From Limnohabitans sp. Jir61 (GTDB lineage Bacteria; Pseudomonadota; Gammaproteobacteria; Burkholderiales; Burkholderiaceae_C), in NCBI RefSeq assembly GCF_003063545.1, contig NZ_NESD01000003.1, forward strand, positions 124,001 through 188,000: DNA of 64,000 bases. Direction: 5' to 3'. The stretch's first letter is position 1. Each line of letters starts with the position of its first letter. A program made the translations under genes and the position numbers. Shown here piece by piece: positions 52,304-62,431 of the stretch. The notes below the pieces were generated by a model, which worked only from the letters and a program-made list of their open reading frames with translations, ran no database searches and was not told the DNA's origin.

Positions 52304-52816
52304 ATGAAACACACTCTGCAACGCGGCTTCACCTTGATCGAACTCATGATCGTGGTGGCCATCACTGGCGTGCTGGCCTCGGTGGCTTTGCCCGCTTACC
52401 AAGATTACATGGTTCGTGCGCGTGTGAGCGAGGGACTTGGGTTGGCGTCTGCCGCCAAAACCAATGTGCTGGATGTAGTTAACAGCGGCAACATCGCCAC
52501 GGCAACGAGTGGCTACAAAACGGGTTACACATGGGGTGGTGCTACTAAGAACATCACCAGCATTGACATTGCCGCGAGTACAGGCGTGATCACCATCACG
52601 ACCACAGCGGCAGCGGGTGGCGGTAGCTTGCTGTTGGTGCCCTTCACCAAAAGCGGCACAACAGATTCAGCGCTACCAGCGCCCACAGCGACCAGCGTGA
52701 CCATTGAAGGTGCGGTGCAATGGAAGTGCATGGCCAAGGACGCAGCTGCGTTTGTGGGCGTGTCGGTGCCTACGGATGCGTTGGACAAGAAGTATGTCCC
52801 GAGCGAATGTAAATAA
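52304..52816 (+). CDS. pilA: Type IV pilin (PilA-like)
   Basis: 170 residues. A seven-residue leader ends in Gly before [12 protein letters not shown], the prepilin peptidase site, with Glu at mature position 5. The hydrophobic N-terminal helix is followed by a beta-rich head and a C-terminal Cys pair (WKCMAKD and PSECK) that would close a D-loop. The head has many Ser/Thr, including runs such as ITITTT. It builds type IVa pili for twitching, adhesion and DNA uptake. A PglL-type ligase is 77 bp downstream, which suggests O-glycosylation. No other pil genes are in the window. Confidence 0.92.
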   Translation: MKHTLQRGFTLIELMIVVAITGVLASVALPAYQDYMVRARVSEGLGLASAAKTNVLDVVNSGNIATATSGYKTGYTWGGATKNITSIDIAASTGVITITTTAAAGGGSLLLVPFTKSGTTDSALPAPTATSVTIEGAVQWKCMAKDAAAFVGVSVPTDALDKKYVPSECK

Positions 52817-52833
52817 GCGCTCAGCACCATGAG

Positions 52834-52864
52834 ATAAAGGCGCCTATGAGCGCCTTTATGTTTT
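52834..52864 (+). terminator. Terminator after pilin gene
   Basis: Stem ATAAAGGCGC / GCGCCTTTAT with a six-base loop, followed by G and four T. It separates pilA from the ligase gene, although partial read-through is plausible because the T run is short. Confidence 0.7.
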
Positions 52865-52893
52865 GAGGGCTGGAACTGTCGGAAAATCAGCGA

Positions 52894-54567
52894 ATGAATT
52901 CTTCAACGCAAAACAGCACTCTTGCGCGCAACATCATTTTGGCTTTGTGCGTCGCATTGCCATGGCTCAATCCATTTGCTAGCAGCCCATCGACAGCGGT
53001 GGTCCCATTGTTGCTAAGTTGGATGATGGCAGCTTGTGCATTACTTGCTGTGGTGGAGTTGTCGCTGGTAGAAGCGGCATGGGCCATGCGTGATCGCTTG
53101 TTTGCTGCGCTGCTAGGCGCCTGTCTATGCGTATCATTGCTATGGGTGCCACAAGTGGTTGACCGTGCATTGACATTTGGTTTGCTGGCTTCATTGCTAA
53201 GTATTGGGTTGATGGTGTCGGTCGGAAGGCGAGCCGCTGCAAACGACGATGTTCTGCGTTGCTTGGTCGTGGCTTTGCTTGCAGCGGCCGTGATCAGCAG
53301 TGTTTTGGGCGTGTTGCAGTACTTGGGTCTTGCGCGCGAGTTGTCACCATGGGTGAACCAACCTTTAAAGGGTGATGCTTTTGCTAACTTGCGGCAGCGC
53401 AATCAGTTCGCATCGCTAACAAGTCTTGGCTTCGCTGCACTTTTGGGAATGGTGTTGGCACAAGTCAAAGCAGCGCATATGTCACGGGTGGGATGGGGAG
53501 TGTCTTGCGTGCTGATCAACATCATGGCAGCAGGCGTTGCTTGTTCTGTGTCACGCACTGGCGCGATGCAGTGGATGCTAGTGAGTGGATTGGTCAGTGT
53601 CTGGGCGTGGAAAACTTTAGACAAAGATCAACGCACCGGCCTGATTAGTTTGGCGCTAATCGGACCAATCCTAGTAGCAATTTGGTCAATTGTGATGCCG
53701 TGGCTGTCCTTGCAGACGACAGGTGAATGGGGCGCAAGCATGATTTTGCGCGTCACTGGCCAAGCACAGGACTATGCCGCGTGTGGAGGACGCCGCGTGC
53801 TGTGGACGAATGTGTTGTCACTGATCGCGCAGCACCCATGGCTGGGATGGGGTTGGGGTGAAACAGACTACGCACATTTCATGACCCGTTATAGCAGCAT
53901 GCGTTTTTGCGACATGCTGGACAACGCACACGACTTTCCATTGCATGTGGCTTTGGAGTTTGGGGTCCCATTCGCTTTGATTGTGATGACTTGCATCGCG
54001 GCATGGGTGCTGCGACGTCAACCTTGGAAGGAGTCAAATGCCTGGCGTGTCATGGCGTGGTGCCTGTTGGTGGTGTTGGGGTTGCATAGCTTGCTGGAAT
54101 ATCCGCTTTGGTACGGGCCATTCCAAATGACTTTGGGTTTTGCGATGGGCTTGTTATGGGGCGAACCAAAGGCACAAAGTAAAGAAGTAGCTCAAGAGTT
54201 ACCAATGTTGATCGCGGCCATTGTTTTTATTGGATGCTTGTATGCCATGTGGGATTTCAACCGCGTAGGCCAAATCTACCGACAAGCGGCGTCGCGGGAT
54301 GCGGCGTACAAAGACAACCCCTTGCACCATGCAAAGCAGTCATGGTTGTTTAAAAATCAAGCGGATTTTGCGGAGTTGACGACACAAACGGTCACCGCTG
54401 ATAACGCAGCGGAGTTATACCCGCAAGCCATGCGGTTGATGCACTACTCCCCCGAAGCACGCGTGGTGCAGCGCGTCATCGATGCGAGTCAATGGCTGGG
54501 TGAGCGAGAACAAGCGCAAATGCTGGCGGACCGATTGGAAGATGTGAAGCAAAACACGCCACGCTAA
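52894..54567 (+). CDS. pglL: PglL-type O-oligosaccharyltransferase (Wzy superfamily)
   Basis: 557 residues with about 11-12 predicted membrane helices. The PglL_A motif FANLRQRNQFASL is near 165-177. The periplasmic Wzy_C loop contains HPWLGWGWGETDYAHF and NAHDFPLHVALEFG (conserved His near 348). A Wzy_C_2-like C-terminal region of about 120 residues follows, characteristic of pilin glycosyltransferases such as PilO/TfpO and PglL. It transfers lipid-linked glycan to Ser/Thr on periplasmic proteins. Being next to pilA favours pilin as the substrate over an O-antigen ligase role, which is the alternative. No clear Shine-Dalgarno site. Confidence 0.82.
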   Translation: MNSSTQNSTLARNIILALCVALPWLNPFASSPSTAVVPLLLSWMMAACALLAVVELSLVEAAWAMRDRLFAALLGACLCVSLLWVPQVVDRALTFGLLASLLSIGLMVSVGRRAAANDDVLRCLVVALLAAAVISSVLGVLQYLGLARELSPWVNQPLKGDAFANLRQRNQFASLTSLGFAALLGMVLAQVKAAHMSRVGWGVSCVLINIMAAGVACSVSRTGAMQWMLVSGLVSVWAWKTLDKDQRTGLISLALIGPILVAIWSIVMPWLSLQTTGEWGASMILRVTGQAQDYAACGGRRVLWTNVLSLIAQHPWLGWGWGETDYAHFMTRYSSMRFCDMLDNAHDFPLHVALEFGVPFALIVMTCIAAWVLRRQPWKESNAWRVMAWCLLVVLGLHSLLEYPLWYGPFQMTLGFAMGLLWGEPKAQSKEVAQELPMLIAAIVFIGCLYAMWDFNRVGQIYRQAASRDAAYKDNPLHHAKQSWLFKNQADFAELTTQTVTADNAAELYPQAMRLMHYSPEARVVQRVIDASQWLGEREQAQMLADRLEDVKQNTPR

Positions 54568-54581
54568 ACTCTTCTTTAACC

Positions 54582-55364
54582 ATGACCCAAACTCGCTCTA
54601 CTCTCTCGGCTATTGTCATCACGCGTAACGAAGCCCACAACTTGGATGATTGTTTGCAGTCCATGCACGGGCTGGTGGATGAAATCATCGTGGTTGATAG
54701 CCAAAGTACGGATGCCACAGTGGCCATTGCCCAGCAGCATGGCGCAAAAGTGGCTCAGCCTGCAGATTGGCCTGGCTTTGGTCCGCAAAAGAATCGCGCG
54801 CTAGATATGGCTACCTGCGACTGGGTGTTTTCAATCGATGCCGACGAGCGTGTGACACCTGAGTTGGCAGCTGAAATGAAACATGTGCTGCAAACAGGCC
54901 GCACGACTGCTGCCTACAAATTACCTCGTTTGTCGTCATATTGCGGCAAGTTCATTCACCATGCAGGCTGGCAGCCTGATTACGTGTTGCGCTTGTTCAA
55001 ACGTGGCACGGCCAAGTTCTCGGATGATTTGGTTCATGAACGCGTGGTGACTGAGCAGTTTGTGGTTGCCTTGCAAAACCATTTGCTGCACTACAGCTAT
55101 TTGAATTTTTCGCAGGTGCTGTCAAAAGTCGATGCCTATTCCACGGCATCAGCTAAGCAAGCTTATGCGCGCGGTAAGCGTTCATCTGTGGCGGGTGCGT
55201 TGGGCCATGGTGCGTGGGCATTTTTTCGCACCTATGTCGTACGCCGCGGTTTTATGGACGGCGCACATGGTTTAGCGTTGTCTATTTCTAACGCCGAGAC
55301 CAGTTACTACAAGTATTTGAAGCTTTGGCAGATGCAGCAGGCTGAAGAATCGGCTGCTAACTGA
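54582..55364 (+). CDS. Family 2 glycosyltransferase (WaaE/KdtX-like)
   Basis: 260 residues, GT-A fold: start LSAIVITRNEAHNLDDCLQS, DxD-type IDADERVTPE near 80, and a C-terminal helix with HYSYLNFSQVLSKVDAYS. It resembles LPS core beta-1,4-glucosyltransferases. It begins 14 bp after the ligase stop, so the two are likely co-transcribed. It may build the glycan used by that ligase or the LPS core; the sequence does not decide which. Confidence 0.85.
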   Translation: MTQTRSTLSAIVITRNEAHNLDDCLQSMHGLVDEIIVVDSQSTDATVAIAQQHGAKVAQPADWPGFGPQKNRALDMATCDWVFSIDADERVTPELAAEMKHVLQTGRTTAAYKLPRLSSYCGKFIHHAGWQPDYVLRLFKRGTAKFSDDLVHERVVTEQFVVALQNHLLHYSYLNFSQVLSKVDAYSTASAKQAYARGKRSSVAGALGHGAWAFFRTYVVRRGFMDGAHGLALSISNAETSYYKYLKLWQMQQAEESAAN

Positions 55365-55375
55365 GCGAGTCGAAA

Positions 55376-55852
55376 TCAGGCCGCCACGTAACTACCCGAT
55401 TTGCCGCCGTGTTTTTCAAGCAAGCGCACATCGGTCATCGTCATACCACGATCCACGGCTTTGCACATGTCGTAGATGGTGAGTAGTGCTACTTGAACCG
55501 CTGTCAGCGCTTCCATTTCCACACCTGTTTGTCCCACGGTTTCCACCGTCGCGGTGCATTGCACGCTGTGCGTTGATTCATCTATCGCAAATTCAACGGC
55601 AACGCGCGTGAGGGCGAGCGGGTGACACAAAGGAATCAAGTCACTTGTTTTTTTAGCGGCTTGAATACCCGCAATACGCGCAATGCCCAGTACATCGCCT
55701 TTTTTAGCTGTGCCACTTTGAATCAACGCCAATGTGACTGGCTGCATGACGATGCGGCCAGTGGCCACGCCCACGCGTTTGGTATGGGCTTTGTCTGCTA
55801 CGTCCACCATGTGGGCTTGGCCTTGTGCATCAAAATGTGTGAGTGAAGACAT
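55376..55852 (-). CDS. moaC: Cyclic pyranopterin monophosphate synthase accessory protein MoaC
   Basis: 158 residues. It converts the MoaA product to cyclic pyranopterin phosphate in molybdenum-cofactor synthesis. Family motifs: [52 protein letters not shown] and [11 protein letters not shown]. It is the only moa gene here and lies convergent to the glycosyltransferase and divergent from the M48 protease, with 46 bp to the latter's start. Confidence 0.96.
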   Translation of the reverse strand: MSSLTHFDAQGQAHMVDVADKAHTKRVGVATGRIVMQPVTLALIQSGTAKKGDVLGIARIAGIQAAKKTSDLIPLCHPLALTRVAVEFAIDESTHSVQCTATVETVGQTGVEMEALTAVQVALLTIYDMCKAVDRGMTMTDVRLLEKHGGKSGSYVAA

Positions 55853-55898
55853 GCTGAAATTTACAACGGGTTAACATCAAAGCAGCATCATACGGCCC

Positions 55899-57500
55899 AT
55901 GAATACCATGCCATCTTCGTTACCGCCGCAATCCTTACGTCGTTTGGGCGTCTTAGGAATCTGCGTGAGTTTGTTGTTGCCTGTTGCGCCCGTGCAAGCG
56001 CAATTGAGTGGCAATAGGTTGCCAAATTTGGGAGATGGCGCGGAAGTGCCGTTGGGTGTTGAGCGGCGATTGGGTGAAAGCATCGCGCGTGAAATTTATC
56101 GTGATCCGGATTATTTAGATGACCCGGTCTTAGGTGATTATTTGCAAGGTATTTGGCAAACGCTCATGGCGTCTGCGCGTCAACGTGGCGAACTCACGCC
56201 AGAGCTAGAGCAGCAATTTGCATGGGAAGTTGCGTTGATTCGCGACCGCAGCATTAACGCGTTTGCGCTACCCGGTGGTTATTTGGGCGTGCACTTGGGT
56301 TTGATTTCAGCCGTCAACAGTGCAGATGAGCTGGCGTCGGTGCTCGCTCATGAATTGAGTCATGTCACACAGCGGCATATTGCGCGCATGATCGCGCAGC
56401 AAGGGCGTCAAGGTCCGATGGTGATGGGCGCCATGATCTTGGGCATGTTGGCTGCCAGCCGAACACCCAGCGCAAGCAGCATGAGTGCGGCCAATGCAGT
56501 CATGGTGGGTGGCCAAGCTGCAGCGATACAGAGCCAATTGAATTTTTCAAGAGACATGGAGCGCGAAGCCGACCGTGTGGGCTATGGCGTGATGACAGAG
56601 GCCGGTTATGAAGCCCAAGGCTTTGTCACGATGTTTGAAAAGCTGCAGCAGGCAGCCCGCTTGAATGACAACGGTTCGTTCCCTTATCTGCGTAGCCACC
56701 CGATGACGACGGAGCGGATTGCCGATGCGCAAGCACGTCAGCAGTTGTTGCCTGCGAAGGGTGCAGTACCAACCACCGCCACGCATGCCATGATGGGTGC
56801 TCGTGCACAGGTGTTGGTGAATCCAGGTATCGATGTGTTGCGAAGCATTGTCGGTCAAGTCAATCCAACAACGTTAGCAGCCGCGACCAAGGCAAAGCAA
56901 GCTGGCATCCTGTATGGCGCAGCCATGGCAGAGATGAAGCAACGCAACTACCCCGAAGCCCGTCAATATTTGACGCGTTTGCAGTCTATGGGCAACTTAG
57001 ATTTGAGTGCTCAGAGGGTGATTCGTTTGTTTGCAGCCGAATTGGCTTTGGCCGCGGGAGATGCAGCACAGTCTGTGGCGATGCTAGAAACCAAATCCAC
57101 AGTATTGGCAACCAACGACCGCGCGACCCGCATTCAGTTGGCGCAAAGCCGTATCGCGACGCGCAAAATTGCGCAAGGCAAAGCGGCTGCAAGTGATTTG
57201 TCTTTGTGGTTAAACCAGCATCCGCGTGATGCCACGGCATGGCTGATTCAATCTTCAGCATATGAACTGCAAGGTGATGCGCTGCGTGCGTTGCGTTCAC
57301 AAGCGGAAGCACGGGCGATGGAGCTGGACTATGGTGCTGCACTAGATCGATTCAAGGCAGCACAAACATTGGCGCATCAAATGGACAGCGCTGGCAAGTT
57401 AGACCGCAGTGGTCACATGGAGGCATCGATCATTGATGCCCGTTTGCGTGAATTAGAGCGGTTGCGGCGGGAACAGTCGCTCGAGCGCGGCATCAATTAA
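55899..57500 (+). CDS. M48-family periplasmic metalloprotease (BepA-like)
   Basis: 533 residues. A signal peptide (LGVLGICVSLLLPVAPVQAQ) precedes the M48 protease domain with zinc motif HELSH in ELASVLAHELSHVTQRHIAR (near 145-164) and third ligand Glu in DMEREADRVGYGVM (near 225). The C-terminal half (about 330-533) is helical and TPR-like. BepA-type proteins inspect and degrade mis-assembled outer-membrane proteins such as LptD. The 3' end overlaps the next, oppositely oriented gene by 48 bp. Confidence 0.9.
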   Translation: MNTMPSSLPPQSLRRLGVLGICVSLLLPVAPVQAQLSGNRLPNLGDGAEVPLGVERRLGESIAREIYRDPDYLDDPVLGDYLQGIWQTLMASARQRGELTPELEQQFAWEVALIRDRSINAFALPGGYLGVHLGLISAVNSADELASVLAHELSHVTQRHIARMIAQQGRQGPMVMGAMILGMLAASRTPSASSMSAANAVMVGGQAAAIQSQLNFSRDMEREADRVGYGVMTEAGYEAQGFVTMFEKLQQAARLNDNGSFPYLRSHPMTTERIADAQARQQLLPAKGAVPTTATHAMMGARAQVLVNPGIDVLRSIVGQVNPTTLAAATKAKQAGILYGAAMAEMKQRNYPEARQYLTRLQSMGNLDLSAQRVIRLFAAELALAAGDAAQSVAMLETKSTVLATNDRATRIQLAQSRIATRKIAQGKAAASDLSLWLNQHPRDATAWLIQSSAYELQGDALRALRSQAEARAMELDYGAALDRFKAAQTLAHQMDSAGKLDRSGHMEASIIDARLRELERLRREQSLERGIN

Positions 57501-57812
57501 CACGCCAAATGCTGAGTAAATCAGCGAGCCCAACAGCGCCGAGCCAAATCCGCGCACCCAAAAGCCTTCAAGCAAACCTGCTGCGGCCCAAAACATGAAG
57601 GCGTTGATGACAAACAAAAACAGGCCCAGTGTCAAAAACGTCACAGGCAAGGTCAATACGACCAAAGCAGGGCGCACGATTAGGTTAAAAATTCCGATCA
57701 CCAAGGCGGCCGTCATAGCCGCACCAAAGCTGGTGACCTCAACGCCGCTGTAAAGGTGCGCCAAAGCTATCAAAGCGGTGGCGTGGAGTACCCAAGTTAA
57801 AAGTAGTTTCAT
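57453..57812 (-). CDS. Small membrane protein, YvlD/phage-holin-like family
   Basis: 119 residues with four hydrophobic helices (about 3-22, 28-50, 52-75 and 85-110). It matches the pattern of the YvlD/4TM family (NLIVRPALVVLTLPVTFLTLGLF is the hallmark; in short, RPALVVLTLPVTFLTLGL). Databases often label it phage holin, but nothing else here is viral and it is a conserved chromosomal family of unknown function. It overlaps the M48 gene tail by 48 bp on the opposite strand. Confidence 0.82.
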   Translation of the reverse strand: MKLLLTWVLHATALIALAHLYSGVEVTSFGAAMTAALVIGIFNLIVRPALVVLTLPVTFLTLGLFLFVINAFMFWAAAGLLEGFWVRGFGSALLGSLIYSAFGVLIDAALERLFPPQPL

Positions 57813-57891
57813 TGCGGTATCAGCATAGCATTCCCGTTATCATCCATCCCCCGACTTTCACCCTGCTTTTTAGGTAACAAACTCTAACGCG

Positions 57892-58353
57892 ATGGCTGGC
57901 ATTCACATCACCGACATTGAAGCGGCCATCAACTATTGGCGCGAACAAAAGCCCTCACCCGATGGCGTCACACTCGCGCCCGAAATTCGTGCGTTAGCCG
58001 AAGTCTATGCCTTGATGATTTATTACCATCATGAAGAAGCGGCAGAAAAAGGCTTTCCTAAAAAGGCCTATGAAGCATGGCTGGGTTGGTACAACACCAC
58101 ACCTGATGCGCCCTGTATTGCCATTTGTTCCACCAGCCAAGGCGACGAAGAGTGCAAAGGCTGCGGTCGCACCTTTGAAGAGGTGCAGTACTGGCCAGAA
58201 ATGTCGCCAGGCGAAAAGCGCAGCACTTGGCGACGTATCACCATGATTGGCACGTCTTGGCGTTTTAACAAATACGCCGAGCGTGCGCTGGTGAGTTCAT
58301 CCATCGATGTGGGCGAGCCTACAACTGAAGGCGAAGCTAAGGCCGGCGCATAA
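57892..58353 (+). CDS. DUF3717-DUF1289 protein
   Basis: 153 residues. The N-terminal part (about 4-55, ITDIEAAINYWREQKPSPDG and EVYALMIYYHHEEAA) looks like DUF3717. The middle (about 78-125) is DUF1289, with four Cys in DAPCIAICSTSQGDEECKGC that probably bind a metal, followed by RTFEEVQYWPEMSPGEKR. Both are uncharacterised domains; their fusion is seen in Burkholderiales. Function unknown. It starts with an ATG after CTAACGCG and no strong ribosome site. Confidence 0.8.
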   Translation: MAGIHITDIEAAINYWREQKPSPDGVTLAPEIRALAEVYALMIYYHHEEAAEKGFPKKAYEAWLGWYNTTPDAPCIAICSTSQGDEECKGCGRTFEEVQYWPEMSPGEKRSTWRRITMIGTSWRFNKYAERALVSSSIDVGEPTTEGEAKAGA

Positions 58354-58382
58354 AAAAAGCGCACCTTGAGTGCGCTTTTTCA
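58351..58382. terminator. Bidirectional terminator between DUF1289 gene and yaeQ
   Basis: Stem AAAAAGCGCA / TGCGCTTTTT with a seven-base loop, an A run on the left and a T run on the right, between convergent genes. Confidence 0.88.
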
Positions 58383-58398
58383 GTTGAAGTGGCGGCGC

Positions 58399-58959
58399 TT
58401 ATTTCCAGCGTTCGCACTCAATGTCAACGGTCGTTTTTCCGTTGCTCATCATCACCACACCCTCTTGAACCGTGGCTTGCAGTTGCATGCTGCGCTCAGC
58501 CAGCTTGGCCAAGTCTTGCGACGCGCTGCTAGGAATGCGCCAGACCTGCAGCGACGTGGGCTTGATAAGTTTGTTTTGCATGTTCTTCCACCAGACATCG
58601 CCAGAGCTGGAGAACACATACAACATGACTTGGTCGGCCTTGCTGCAGGCTTTAAGCAGTGGCTTTTCTTCAGGCTGACCCACTTCAATCCACAAGCGTT
58701 TGCGGCCGGTGAAATCGGTCAACATCACATCGGGTTCGTCAGGGTCAGATAGGCCTGCGCCAAAGGCCAACACGCCATCGCCGTTACAAACGTCTTGCAG
58801 CTGATGTGCTTGCAATGACAGTGCGACTAAACGCACCATCATGCGTTCGTCCGTCTCGCTGGGGTGGCGCGCCAAGGTCAGCGCGTGGTCGGCGTAGTAG
58901 CTGTGGTCAATGTCCGCGATTTGGACGTTCGCTTTGAAGATGGTGGATTTGATCGCCAT
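58399..58959 (-). CDS. yaeQ: YaeQ family protein
   Basis: 186 residues. Starts MAIKSTIFKANVQIADIDHS and contains HPSETDERMMVRLVALSL and a PD-(D/E)xK-like core (DVMLTDFTGRKRLWIEVGQP, then KADQVMLYVF). YaeQ has a nuclease-like fold, but no activity is established; it can suppress some transcription-elongation defects in E. coli. It begins four bases after the purB stop on the same strand, so it is co-transcribed. Confidence 0.92.
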   Translation of the reverse strand: MAIKSTIFKANVQIADIDHSYYADHALTLARHPSETDERMMVRLVALSLQAHQLQDVCNGDGVLAFGAGLSDPDEPDVMLTDFTGRKRLWIEVGQPEEKPLLKACSKADQVMLYVFSSSGDVWWKNMQNKLIKPTSLQVWRIPSSASQDLAKLAERSMQLQATVQEGVVMMSNGKTTVDIECERWK

Positions 58960-58963
58960 CTGA

Positions 58964-60376
<1,413 letters not shown>

Positions 60377-60450
60377 TTAGGTGCTGCGCTCCAGTGGCAT
60401 GTATACGCAAGATAGATAAACTAGAACTTCATTAAATCAACGAAAACTTT

Positions 60451-61065
60451 ATGAAACTGATTGGCTCACTCACCAGCCCTTATGTGCGCAAAGTGCGCAT
60501 CGTCATGGCCGAGAAAAAACTGGACTATCAGTTTGTGTCCGAGGACGTGTGGGCGGCTGATACCAATATTTCTGCTTCCAATCCTTTGGGCAAAGTGCCT
60601 TGCTTGGTGATGGAAGGCGGTGAGGCTTTATTTGACTCGCGTGTCATCGTTGAATATGTGGACACTTTGTCTCCAGTCGGTAAGCTCATTCCTAGCGCTG
60701 GGCGAGAGCGTGCCGAAGTCAAAACATGGGAGGCCTTGTCTGATGGCCTGCTCGATGCCGCTATTCTTGCGCGGCTCGAGGCCACATGGTCAGGACGCAA
60801 AGAAGGCGAACGCAGCCAGATGTGGATTGATCGTCAATTGAAAAAAATCGACGACAGCTTGATTGCCATGGACCTTGCTTTGGCTGAGCGTAGCAACTGT
60901 GTCGGTATTCATTTGAGTTTGGCGGATATTGCTGCGGGCGTGGCGGTGGGGTACTTAGATTTCCGTTTCCCAAACATCGATTGGCGTGGTCAGCATCCCA
61001 ACTTGGCCGCTTTGTACGAGCGGTTGTCACAACGCCAAAGCTTCAAAGACACCTTGCCAACATAA
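60451..61065 (+). CDS. Glutathione S-transferase family protein
   Basis: 204 residues. N-terminal thioredoxin-fold domain (MKLIGSLTSPYVRKVRIVMA; NPLGKVPCLV with cis-Pro; DSRVIVEYVD binds the glutathione gamma-glutamyl group). All-helical C-terminal domain with LSLADIAAGVAVGYLDF. The active residue region is SPYVRKVR, Ser/Cys type. The substrate is unknown. A hairpin terminator follows. Confidence 0.92.
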   Translation: MKLIGSLTSPYVRKVRIVMAEKKLDYQFVSEDVWAADTNISASNPLGKVPCLVMEGGEALFDSRVIVEYVDTLSPVGKLIPSAGRERAEVKTWEALSDGLLDAAILARLEATWSGRKEGERSQMWIDRQLKKIDDSLIAMDLALAERSNCVGIHLSLADIAAGVAVGYLDFRFPNIDWRGQHPNLAALYERLSQRQSFKDTLPT

Positions 61066-61083
61066 GCCCAAGTCGTCTGAACG

Positions 61084-61115
61084 AGGAAAGCCCTTCGTTG
61101 AAGGGCTTTCCTTTG
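61084..61115 (+). terminator. Hairpin terminator after glutathione transferase gene
   Basis: Twelve-base-pair stem AGGAAAGCCCTT / AAGGGCTTTCCT with a five-base loop; the T run is weak on both sides. Confidence 0.65.
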
Positions 61116-61152
61116 GCGTAGTGGGCTAGGCCTTGTGATGCGTGTTGTGCGT

Positions 61153-61620
61153 TTAGCTGTTGGCGCGCTGCTTCAGCCAGCGCATCAAGCTGCCTAAAAC
61201 GGGGAGTTTTTCATACAACTCTTCTGCAGCATCCCAGTAGTCACGGTGCATAGCAACGCGCCACACGCCTGCGTCTTCACGGAACACAAAGTGGGTGGCC
61301 CCTCGAATGGTTTGAGTTGCGCCGTTGTCCATCCGTGGCATGCCAAACAAAAAATCCCAAGTCACAAAGCATTGTGAGCTTTGGAGCACTTGTGTGGTGA
61401 TCACAAAGCGTGGTGCATGCAATGCTTCAAACATGTGGGCAAAGATGCGCTCGATGGCTGGGATGCCTTGTACTTCGTTGAACGGATCTTTGAACTGCGC
61501 ATCCGCGGTGTAGATGTTGGCAAGGTGTGCCAGATCGCTGGGCTGCATGTGCTCAAAAAAATGTACCAGCCGCTGCAATGCAGTCTCAGGCGTGTCAACC
61601 ATTGATTCGAGCAAAGGCAT
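61153..61620 (-). CDS. NTF2/SnoaL-like protein
   Basis: 155 residues from ATG 61620. The single alpha-beta cone fold is suggested by LQRLVHFFEHMQPSDLAHLA, then YTADAQFKDPFNEVQG and the strand WRVAMHRDYWDAAEELY. Such proteins lie next to cyclopropane-synthase-like gene clusters in many proteobacteria, with unknown activity. The open frame extends to 61749 but that part overlaps the SDR gene. It starts eight bases after the SDR stop. Confidence 0.8.
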   Translation of the reverse strand: MPLLESMVDTPETALQRLVHFFEHMQPSDLAHLANIYTADAQFKDPFNEVQGIPAIERIFAHMFEALHAPRFVITTQVLQSSQCFVTWDFLFGMPRMDNGATQTIRGATHFVFREDAGVWRVAMHRDYWDAAEELYEKLPVLGSLMRWLKQRANS

Positions 61621-61628
61621 TGCTGATC

Positions 61629-62414
61629 TTACATACCCGTGCTGCGACGCACCAAGGCAAAGTACCAGCGGTAGGGTAGTAAGCGAAGCAACATTAGCAT
61701 GCGTGTGAAGCGTTTTGGAAAGTGAATATGAAACGCACCCTGGCGCCATCCCTTCAAAATTTCTTGTGCCGCTTTCGCCGGCGTGATGAGTGCAGGCATG
61801 GGGAAGTCGTTGCCAGCCACCAGAGGCGTCTCTACAAAGCCAGGGTTGATCACACTCACGCCAATGCCATGTGGGGACAAGTCGTAATACAAGGCCTCGG
61901 CCAAATTGATGAGGGCTGCTTTGGTTGGGCCATACGCCAAGCTTTGCGGCAAGCCGCGAAACCCTGCCACGCTGGAAATGAAGCTGAGGTGCCCCTTTTG
62001 GTTGGGCAGCAATTCAGGCAACACGGCGTCCAGCACACGTAAGGCGCCTGTGTAGTTGATGTCGAGGTGGCGCAACATTTCTGGCAGCGAATACGAGGTG
62101 GCGCGTTGCGGTAGGTAGTAGCCTGCGCAGTACATCACCACATCTAAGCCTTGTTGTGCTTGCACGTAACGGGCTGCAGCGGTGATGGCCGCGGCGTCTG
62201 CTACATCGAGCACCACAGCTTGCGCACCAGGGTGTGCATCGACAAATTGTTGCAGCAACTCGGCATTGCGAGCTGATACCACCACCCGAGCGCCTGCGGC
62301 ATGCAGGGCTTTGGCGGTTGCCAAACCAATGCCGCTGGATGCGCCAATCAACCACACACTTCGACCCTGCCAGTCGGTGATGGGTGTGTTCATGGGTTTG
62401 AAGAAGAGCGACAT
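61629..62414 (-). CDS. Short-chain dehydrogenase/reductase
   Basis: 261 residues, classical SDR. Coenzyme motif WLIGASSGIGLATAKAL near 20, catalytic Ser in SFISSVAGFRG near 145 and YxxxK in AYGPTKAALINLAEAL near 158. The C-terminal RMLMLLRLLPYRWYF is hydrophobic and basic, perhaps membrane-associated. It lies within a lipid-modification operon, so the substrate may be a fatty-acyl compound. An alternative ATG is 62393. Confidence 0.87.
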   Translation of the reverse strand: MSLFFKPMNTPITDWQGRSVWLIGASSGIGLATAKALHAAGARVVVSARNAELLQQFVDAHPGAQAVVLDVADAAAITAAARYVQAQQGLDVVMYCAGYYLPQRATSYSLPEMLRHLDINYTGALRVLDAVLPELLPNQKGHLSFISSVAGFRGLPQSLAYGPTKAALINLAEALYYDLSPHGIGVSVINPGFVETPLVAGNDFPMPALITPAKAAQEILKGWRQGAFHIHFPKRFTRMLMLLRLLPYRWYFALVRRSTGM

Positions 62415-62431
62415 AGGTGGCGTGCAACAGA

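Noticed and set aside
57453-57812. Prophage marker (holin)
   Set aside because: The label comes from a family name only. No other phage gene, attachment site or integrase is present.
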